The notes below the pieces were generated by a model that did not search any database, had not been told where the DNA came from, and saw only the letters and a list, made by a program, of their open reading frames with translations. A stretch of DNA of 64,000 nucleotides from Rhododendron vialii. Taxonomy: Eukaryota; Streptophyta; Magnoliopsida; Ericales; Ericaceae. The first letter of the stretch is position 1, and every line of letters begins with the position of its first letter. A program made the translations under genes and the position numbers. Positions 56,780-64,000 of the stretch are shown here, piece after piece. The stretch covers positions 43,167,001 through 43,231,000 of the forward strand of contig NC_080560.1 in assembly GCF_030253575.1 (NCBI RefSeq). The letters run 5' to 3'.

Positions 56780-57470
56780 TACTGTTTCTTGTAGAATTTG
56801 AAGTCCTTAAGTTGCTTGGATTGTACAAAGCCAACCCAGCCTTGAACTCTACTTTCCTCCCCAAATTCCTTCACCTTGTCGATAAACCCCAGATGAAGAA
56901 ACCACTCATTGAAGGATTTGAAAGGCTTAGGATGCCAATCCGTCCCATCCCCCTCCAACAAAATAGGGCAGTGATCAGATAAAAATCTGGGAAGACCCCA
57001 TCGTTTCGATTAAACCACTCAAGCCATTCTGGATGTATCAAAAATTCAACTGACCTGCAGCATTTTTTTTTTCCACAACTGCTTGCCCCAATCATTCATC
57101 CTTATTCCACGCTAACCTGTATAGCCTGGGAAAGGTATTGATCAAATTGACTCCATTCACCCAGGAGTGTCTCCAGAAGCAGATTTTTAAACCATCTCCA
57201 ACTCTGAAATTTGCATTATTGGAAAAGGCACTGCATAGAGCATGATTCTTGAAAATGTCCGAACACCGCTTTGATTGATGTCTGGTAACCCCTGTATATG
57301 GTAACCAACTCTCTTGAGAAATTTTATATTTGTCACAAACCGTTCTTCTCATCGTGAGTCTTTTTCATTAGCAAATCCCCACCATCATTTCACCTGCCTC
57401 ACCTTTCTAATCCCCAACCCACCCTTCTCCTTCCTTTCGGTCATAGAATCCCAACTAATTAAGTAGTAAG
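56780..57470 (-). mobile_element. LINE fragments in non-native order
   Basis: On the minus strand 57470-57090 is post-RT sequence (GGLGIRKVRQV, then RRTVCDKYKISQESWLPYTG and FRVGDGLKICFWRHSWVNG). It is followed by 57060-56780, the end of the endonuclease domain (LSDHCPILLEG-type reading, FKSFNEWFLHLGF). In an intact LINE the endonuclease precedes RT and post-RT, so two fragments have been joined out of order or came from separate insertions. Frames are broken. Confidence 0.75.
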
Positions 57471-58269
57471 AATTGAGTCGAATATGGGAGCTCGAGGGGA
57501 TAAGCCCTTATCATGGAAGTCACACTCTTTTGTTGGATTCTCAATGAATTAGATATCTTTCAGGGGGGAAAATATAAAGTTCATACATGTGTTGTTATCC
57601 CTAGAAAAGAAAGATGGACGCAGTGCTAAAAATGGAGAAAACAGACATTTGATCAGGTCTTCATTTCTTCTATCAATTTTCCATCTGTGTATCACCATTA
57701 ACTCTAGGAAAAAGCTATATGTGTGTATATATTCAATGGTGATAATGTTGCATGTGTGTTTGATGAATAATGTTGATTATCTAACCCCAGCAGTTGACAC
57801 AGTTGTAGGCCCATGGAAGCCAGGGACCCCGGAACCCACCCGTTATTACTTCCTATTGTTGGACCAATCCATATGACACTTTCCTCCGACTTTAATTTTC
57901 CAATTGAGATTCAAAGACAGTGCCAACTGCCAACCAAATTGTTGTCAGGAGTTGGGATGGAATCTCTCTTTCATTTGATTTGAGATGGTTAAATTTTCAG
58001 ATTTGGTCATTAGTGTAATCACCATATAAACCTTTCTGTGATTAAGAGGACTAAAGAGTACCTTACTTATGTTTGTGCTTTGTAAATTATTGATATCTGG
58101 CCATCTCAAACACTGTAGTATGAGACTTACAGAAACATCTGCTAATCATTCTGGTGAAAAAAGGGAGCTGGTGTCGAATAACGGTTCGAGATTGTCTCAG
58201 ACCCTTCGGATCAGTACTACTAAAGCCCTCTAGGTTTGATTGGTCAAAACAAAGGTTGTTTCGCGAATG

Positions 58270-58890
58270 AAAAGAGTGTTGTCCACAAGAAGATCATGGA
58301 ACAGTGGAAAATCCTCCAAAAAAAGTCTTCCTGAATCCGTCTACGTCTGAGCATACAAAGACTGGATTGACCTACTTTGAGCTGTGATCGTTGGAACCCA
58401 CAGGACCCACTACCATGACTGCCTCTTCTTCCTCGACATCGCCTTCCCTTCCAATTACCTGAATGTCCCTCCAAAAGTCTATTACCACTGCCCTGGCCTG
58501 TGACTGAATCCCGACCTATATGCAAGCGGGTGCATGTGCTTGAGCCTAATCAACAATTGGCGTGGCTACACGAAAGAGAGGTGGACCCGTTCTTCATCCT
58601 CCATTCTTCAGTTACTGTTTCCATTCAAGGGCTTGTGCTCATTGAGAGACCCTACTTCAATGAGTGAACCTGTGTACACTGACGATTGGTTTGAGGTCTC
58701 TAAATAATGAAGATGACATCACTTGGTCGTGTATGACTATGCTTTTTGTATTGCATGAAACGCCCAACAATTTTCAGGACATTGTTTCTGAACACTTTCA
58801 TAGTCGCGCATGTGAGACATTGAACACGGTCGGTGCTTATGGGGTGGTCGTGCTATTGTTGGTTGGTATCAAGCGATACGATAGGGTCTA
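58270..58890 (+). pseudogene. Intron-less broken copy of a PHO2-family UBC
   Basis: Readable pieces in order match the E2 gene at 60729-62919: KKIMEQWKILQK, YHDCLFFLDIAFPSNYL, NPDLYASG.MCLSLINNW, FKGLVLIERPYFNE, DDITWSCMTMLFVLHETPNN and DIVSEHFHSRACETLNTVGA. Several stops and shifts interrupt them. Where the intact gene has its 1.1-kb intron, the copy runs straight through, so it looks like a retrotransposed copy. Divergence is high, so the parent may be another family member. Opposite strand to the intact gene, about 2 kb away. Confidence 0.85.
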
Positions 58891-58899
58891 ATTCATCAT

Positions 58900-60720
58900 C
58901 TTTGGGTGAGCATGCCGGCTAGTTTTAAGGGTACTACTATGCACTACTTTTTTCTGGGAACTACTACTTGAGGACCTCAGCTTTCTTGTCCTGAGCCTCG
59001 CACGGGTTACGGCGGCAAGGAAGGAAGGAGAGAAGCATATGCCAACCAATACGTTGCCTCAACCGGTGGTGCAAAAGAACACCAAAGAGTGTGATTTGAC
59101 TGAGATCCAGATTAACTTAAATTGTGTTACTGACAGGTTTATAAATTGATGGAACAAGAGAGGGTGTGAAGGAAGCCAGAAACGCACTTGGAGTTTTAAC
59201 TTTTTAGCTTTAGGCCCGTTGAAATAGGCAGCGAGTCTGTATCTCTCAACAGTCAACTCTGTTTGGACCATGTTCACCACCTAATATCTTTATGCTTCTG
59301 TAGCTTACAATTGGGTTCTAGTATGTAGATTTCTCATTTAGTCTTGTCTCTTACAATCAGTAAATGCACATGCTTTTTTTTAATATTCGGGTGTTGTAGC
59401 CAGTTTACGTACACCTTTGACAAGTAATATGAAATTGTGAAGATGATGATTGGGCAAACATGCAATCTTCCCTAGAATTTGTGATTTTTGATGGGAGTAG
59501 AACCAACAAGCTTACGATAAGTGCACGTGAATTGATGAACACTTTCGGTGAACTCTCTTTTGTTAATATTTGCTGGCTCTTATTTTGGTGATCTTTTCAA
59601 TGCATAGGAAGATATCTATAGCACCCACTCATTTACCAAGAATTTGGGAAACTCCATATGCTACTATTGTGACAAACAAAGATACAATTATTGGACTCAT
59701 GTGAGGCATGGTTGATTGATTAGGTTGAATTACGTATCTATGAAGGTAATATTTGTAATCAAACAGAGGTTGGGTAAAATAGAGGCAATAACTCCAGTAC
59801 CATAGTACCACATTATAAATACACGCAAAGGTACACATGCATCCATATGAATGTAAAGGGTTCCGCGCCATACGAGTTTGTGGTGGTAGCATTTATTATT
59901 ATTTAACGAAAACGACATAAAGATTTTCCATAGGGTCCCACGCCATACAAGTTTGTGTAAGTTTGTGATTGTAGCATTTATTATTATTTAACAAAAATGA
60001 CATAAAGATTTTATATATCAGAAATGTGAACCAAACAGAAATTTAGTGTGGGAATTGCAATTCCATTTTCCACTAATGATCCCAGACACAAGCGAACAAG
60101 AAATCTGACGACTTTACACAAGAAAAAGAGAGCTGGAATTCTGAATTCAAAGCAGATAGTGGAATATCAATCAATGCTGTACCACATTTTGCTCCAATCA
60201 CTCAACTATGCACACTAATGATTACTTCTTTTGTTAGAGTCTATACATCCCCTGTTCAACCAGAAAAAGAAAGTCTTTTACTTTACTCTTCCCCCCTTTG
60301 ATTTTTACCAAAGCAAAAAGAAACTACCCAAGTGGCCCCACTCCTTCCATGAAGCTTCCACCTCTCTTCGAAGAACCAGGCTCCAGTCCAATTTACCAGT
60401 GGTCAGTTTTTGACCCGTCCCACAACGTTTCATTAATAACTCTATCAGTCATTAATAGCTATGTGGAAGACAATTCGTTTTGGCTTCCACAAAAGTTCGT
60501 TCATTGTGTCTTCCACAGAAGTGAACTATTGACATAGCCATGAATCTCCGATCGAGCTAATTTTTTGCCTGACAGTTCTTCTTCTCTCTATCTCTTTTCC
60601 ATTCGCTTAAATATCATTGCACGGATGTTCTTCTCACAAAAGACCAAAATAAGAACATATTTAATCATGGTTATTGACTCGGTTCAAAACTGGAGGATAG
60701 GAAACTGGACCAAAGCCTTG
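58900..60720. other. Intergenic, no gene recognised
   Basis: Contains an Au-SINE head fragment at about 59375-59430 ('gttgtagccagtttacgtac') and the tandem duplication below. Frames are short and not credible. Confidence 0.4.
59861..60015 (+). repeat. Two-copy tandem duplication, about 75 bp
   Basis: The unit 'gcgccatacgagtttgtg' then 'gtagcatttattattattta' then 'gacataaagatttt' is repeated once with small changes and a short extra phrase in the second unit. Confidence 0.7.
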
Positions 60721-60728
60721 GTCCCTTT

Positions 60729-62919
60729 TCAAGAGGAAGAAGAATTCAACTTGATCCCCTTTTCAGTACCAACTTTCTTGACTCCCAAAAACCCCTTCAC
60801 TATCCCAATCAACTTCCAAAACCCAGATGATTTCTCCTTCTTCTGCTGCTTCTTCACATCAGAATAATTTCCCTTAGACGACGTTGTTTTCTTCTCAACC
60901 ATCAACTGTTCGAAACTCCCCAGAGAAGCTCCAGTCCCTTTAAAAACCACCACCATATGTGGATACCACGACTTCATCAACACCTTGAAATTTTTGGAAA
61001 CTTTAAACACCTGATCCGAACCGGTTTCCCCATAGCACCCTACCACAGCTCTAGAGTTCATGTAGGCATCACAGGCAGATAAAATGTGGGTTGATCGGTC
61101 TCGAAAATGGGTCGAAATAAATGTTTCGAAGTTCTTGGGGGGTTTTTTGAGCAAGTAGACCATGGTCATGCAGGAGTAGATGAAGGTGTTTTCGGTGTAG
61201 GCCATGGATTTCTTGGTTTTTCGACCCGTGAAGAGACCAGCACCCGGTTCGTTGAAGTATGGGTTTTTGTTGAGGACTAGGCCTTGGATTGAGACTAGGA
61301 TTTGAAGCATTGTGGACTCACCTGCAGTCATGGCACAATCCAAGAATTAATTAGTGTAGTCAGTTACAAACGTAAACTCATGTTCTTCCTTAAAAAAAAA
61401 AAAGGAAGCTTGTAGGAGTATTAAACACAAGCACAACTATAAAGATTATGGTAGTGAAAATTTTGGACTGAATCAGTTAATACGACTCGAAAATAAAAAA
61501 TGGAGAGGGAGAAGGATGGATTATTACCAAAAATTAGGAACTCATTGTATTCCATATTAGTACTATTTGTCTTTTTTAAAAGTCGTATTCTGCTTTTGAA
61601 TAATAAATTTAAAAAAAAGGTACTTCCATAACTTTTTTAACTATTGAAAACTGAAATTACCACTGAAAAATAACAAACAAAAACAATCTGAGATGGAATG
61701 CGTAAGGGTTTGGGTTGATGTTGAATTTAGTCTTCAAAATAACAAAGTGGGGTAAGACTAACAACACATTTTAAGATAAAGTAAACAAACCACTGACATA
61801 GTGACATTCCTAGTGGTGATTTTAAAGTATGTTGCAAGAGAGATATGAGTGTGGTGCGACAGATAAATCACACATCACACCATACGATACTTATCTCTCG
61901 TGCCACATACTTACCTCAAGCCTTTTAATTCATTGTTCTCACAACTCATGGTGACTACTTCACTTCACCCACACGTTGATTACTTTTGGGAGCCAATTCA
62001 CCGTCTACTATTGAAGAGCTCGATTAAGCTCAAACAAAGTTCCGTAAAAATTAACCCAGAAGAATTAGGTCTCGATTTTAGACCTAGGAGAAAACAAACC
62101 CTTCGGATAAAATCATGTGTACACATTTGTACATACACATATACAGATACATTTACTCGTACAGTGACATGTGATAAGATATAGAAGCCGAAGGTAAATG
62201 ACCTTTTATAGAGGTCAATTTTTCTAACACCACACTCAATCACACACCCAAATACACACCCATACCCACAATAAAGGTGGGGCACTGGATGTGTAGTATG
62301 TGCGGACTCCTCCATCCCTATTGTGAGTGTGGGTGTGTATTTGGGTGTGTAGTTTGGTGTGGTTGAAGAATGACTCTTATAGAGGGTGGTTAAAGAGTGG
62401 AAGCCACTGCTAACCTGGGTTCCACTTCTCATTCCGACTGCCAAACCACGTGTTAAGCAAACTGAGACACACCTTCCCGTTCGCGTACAGGTTCGGGTTG
62501 ATCCTGATCCCAAACGACCTGTAATGGACAAGCGGCGGCCGGGCCGGGTAATCCGGCGGGAACGCCACGTCGAACACGAACACCCCGTCGTGGTACGGGG
62601 TGCCGGCGGGGCCCACGATCGCCGCCCGCAGGAGATCGATGCGGCGCTCGTAGACCCGCACGTAGATGTCCTCCGGGAGGTTTCTCTCCAGTACCTTCCA
62701 CTCCTTGATGATCTTCTTGTGGACCCCGCTTGACGGGTTTGCAAACCAATCCGGGCCGTCGGTTTTCGCGTCATTAGCGTTGTTGTTATTATTAGTAGTA
62801 CTAATGCCCTTTTTGCTCTTGGCGGGTTTGTTCCAGTAGTTGAGGTAGCTGTGGTCGGAGTGGTCGCTGACCACGTCGAATTGCCGGAATCGCTCCGGTT
62901 CTTCAATGATGAGAGACAT
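60729..62919 (-). CDS. Ubiquitin-conjugating enzyme E2, PHO2/UBC23-26 family
   Basis: E2 enzyme that carries ubiquitin on a Cys and passes it to targets. Two exons (minus), 62919-62415 and 61321-60729, with a GT-AG intron of 1.1 kb give 365 residues. The N-terminus (MSLIIEEPERFRQFDVVSDH) is short compared with PHO2. The UBC fold follows: KIIKEWKVLERNLPEDIYVR, GTPYHDGVFVFDVAFPPDYP and NPNLYANGKVCLSLLNTW, where the Cys is catalytic and NPN stands in for the usual HPN. The second exon (ILVSIQGLVLNKNPYFNEPG, SCMTMVYLLKKPPKNFE) is the helical extension typical of the PHO2 group, ending in a basic Lys/Ser-rich tail. Exon 1 is GC-rich, with long antisense frames of no meaning. The intron holds a fold-back MITE. 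Closest to the small members (UBC25/26, PFU-like); the target is unknown. Confidence 0.92.
62229..62362. mobile_element. Fold-back MITE in the E2 gene intron
   Basis: The left 'ccacactcaatcacacaccc' and right 'gggtgtgtagtttggtgtgg' are inverted, followed by matching 'aaatacacaccca' and 'tgggtgtgtattt'. It is about 134 bp, related in wording to the element at 13670-13823, and sits about 50 bp from the 5' splice site. Confidence 0.65.
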
Positions 62920-62974
62920 TTGAGTTACAATTTTGTAGAGAGAGGGAGGGGGGAGGAGACAGCGTAACGGAGTT

Positions 62975-62983
62975 TAGGGTTTT
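62975..62983 (-). promoter_or_regulatory. Telo-box-like element upstream of the E2 gene
   Basis: The minus strand reads aaaaccctaaac about 55-65 bp upstream of the start codon, preceded by ccaataaa. Telo boxes (AAACCCTA) near the transcription start are common in broadly expressed plant genes. Confidence 0.35.
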
Positions 62984-63106
62984 ATTGGCGTGTGAAATTT
63001 TTTCTCTGAGGGGGAAGAGAGCAGTGAAATTGTTGTGAAAAGGGATGGGGATGGAAATTTGTTAAGAAAAGCGAGTAAAAGGGTCCCACTCTTTAAGCTT
63101 ACTTGA

Positions 63107-63306
63107 CCGTGATGGATACACCAACTTTTTCATCATCTACCGTTCGATCAAAGACTAGATTAATCGAGATGCAAATAAAATCGTAAACTGGCTCGGACAT
63201 TCCTGATCGTGATGGATACACTATCTTTTTCATCATCTAGCGTTCGATCGAAGACTAAATTAATCGAGATGCGCGTAAAATTATAAACTGACCCAGACAC
63301 TCCTGA
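63107..63306 (+). repeat. Two-copy 100-bp tandem duplication in the E2 promoter
   Basis: The unit 'cgtgatggatacac' to 'gacattcctgat' occurs twice head to tail with exactly 100-bp spacing and about 10 differences. It lies about 190-390 bp upstream of the E2 start codon. Confidence 0.85.
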
Positions 63307-63492
63307 AAAAAGAGAGAGCAATTTAATTAGTAGTCTTTGCCACATGGTGTGGTTAGGGATTTTTGGATAGCACGCGGTTATGTCTCCAAATTAATTAATC
63401 CTCCTAATGGTCCGAATCGAATTTAATAGCGAATTTTTTTGAATCCAATTCGAATTTAAGCTTGTGGTAGAAATTATAAGAAGCACGTTTTT

Positions 63493-63570
63493 TTATAACC
63501 GGATGTCTTGGTCAGTTTGCAAGCGCATCTCGATTAATTCAGGGCCCAAAAAGTAACGACCGAGCATATA
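63493..63570 (+). mobile_element. Au-type SINE 5' fragment
   Basis: The phrase 'ggtcagtttgcaagcgcatc' then 'tcgattaattcagggccc' is the Au-SINE head. The body is not recognisable. Confidence 0.4.
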
Positions 63571-63864
63571 TCTTAGTGACCCCAAAATTTAGAATGTTTG
63601 GTCTCCGTGGAAATAAAACTTGCGTATAACGTATTGTTTAGAAGTTTTCTTAAGATGTTCCAAGAACTTATGGCAAGTCTAATTTTGAATTCTAGTAGAA
63701 GTCCTACAATGTATCCAAGGGGTTCCTACAATGTATCCAAGGGGTTTCCCTTAAATTTCAGGAGAATTTCCTTTGTATTTCTGAATGGAAACACTAGTTT
63801 ACCAAATTCTTATGCAAGTATGTATGTACATATTTCAAGTGTACAAAAAGAGGGATTGGGAGTT

Positions 63865-64000
63865 GCTATAGTGCGGGAGCCGCACTACATGGTGTAGAGC
63901 GGCGGATCTGACCGTCCATCTCGATATGAAGGTCTCGGATTTAATTCAAACTCCTACAAATCCGAGTCGTCCATCGTTTGGATAAAAATCCGAGCCGTCC
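63865..64000. mobile_element. Left part of a MITE cut by the window end
   Basis: A GC-rich stretch with 'gcgggagccgcactacatgg' and repeated 'aaatccgag.cgtcc' phrases resembles the arm of a fold-back MITE. A matching hairpin 'gcactacatggtgtag' occurs at about 32418. The right arm is outside the window. Confidence 0.35.

Noticed and set aside
62386-62906. Long frames on both strands across E2 exon 1 (302 and 115 codons)
   Set aside because: Same cause: the true frame carries the UBC fold and catalytic Cys, and the others are compositional shadows.
1-64000. A biosynthetic cluster or new defence-like system
   Set aside because: The four intact genes belong to unrelated ordinary families, separated by repeats, with no shared orientation or co-regulated arrangement.

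Overview
The window is plant nuclear DNA, most likely from a eudicot. Short exons sit in long AT-rich introns with GT-AG borders (one is GC-AG), and the rest is dense in MITEs, hAT and Mutator-type elements, SINE relics, LINE pieces and LTR fossils. The species cannot be named from the sequence. Four host genes look intact: a class III peroxidase resembling Arabidopsis peroxidase 29 (3507-6466, +), a GDSL esterase/lipase (19600-21892, +), a peroxisomal monofunctional enoyl-CoA hydratase of the ECHIA type (32876-37924, -), and a PHO2-family ubiquitin-conjugating enzyme (60729-62919, -). From memory, ECHIA (At4g16210) and a close GDSL homologue (At4g16230) are near neighbours in Arabidopsis, so the 19.6-38 kb interval may be conserved gene order widened by repeats.

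Region by region: 1-3.2 kb is a MITE cluster with one element inside another. 3.5-6.5 kb is the peroxidase. 6.6-19.3 kb has no convincing gene; it holds a Mutator-like MITE, Stowaway and hAT MITEs, a 300-bp dispersed repeat in two copies, SINE relics and a 2.0-kb solo LTR. 19.6-21.9 kb is the GDSL gene, followed by a broken partial copy of its third exon and then a complete 4.06-kb hAT transposon with a perfect 8-bp target duplication. 27.8-29.7 kb is a three-level nest: a miniature LTR retroelement (TRIM) holds a 1.4-kb hAT-like element, which holds a fold-back MITE. A relative of the empty site survives in the other LTR. 32.9-37.9 kb is ECHIA, with a 1.08-kb solo LTR in its long first intron and a nested fold-back pair just upstream of its start. 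41-59 kb is a graveyard of gene pieces (LIFEGUARD/BI-1, ECHIA, CtpA-type S41 protease, UBC), LINE fragments and an LTR-retroelement relic, within a repeatedly duplicated 43-56 kb block. 60.7-62.9 kb is the E2 gene.

The intact genes have unrelated jobs: apoplastic peroxide chemistry, secreted lipid or ester hydrolysis, peroxisomal acyl-CoA metabolism and ubiquitin conjugation. They do not form a pathway or cluster. The distinctive content is the transposon archaeology. Examples are terminal structures resolved to the base with target duplications, near-perfect palindromic MITEs whose arms and loop are oriented differently between two copies, and several exon-sized host gene fragments.
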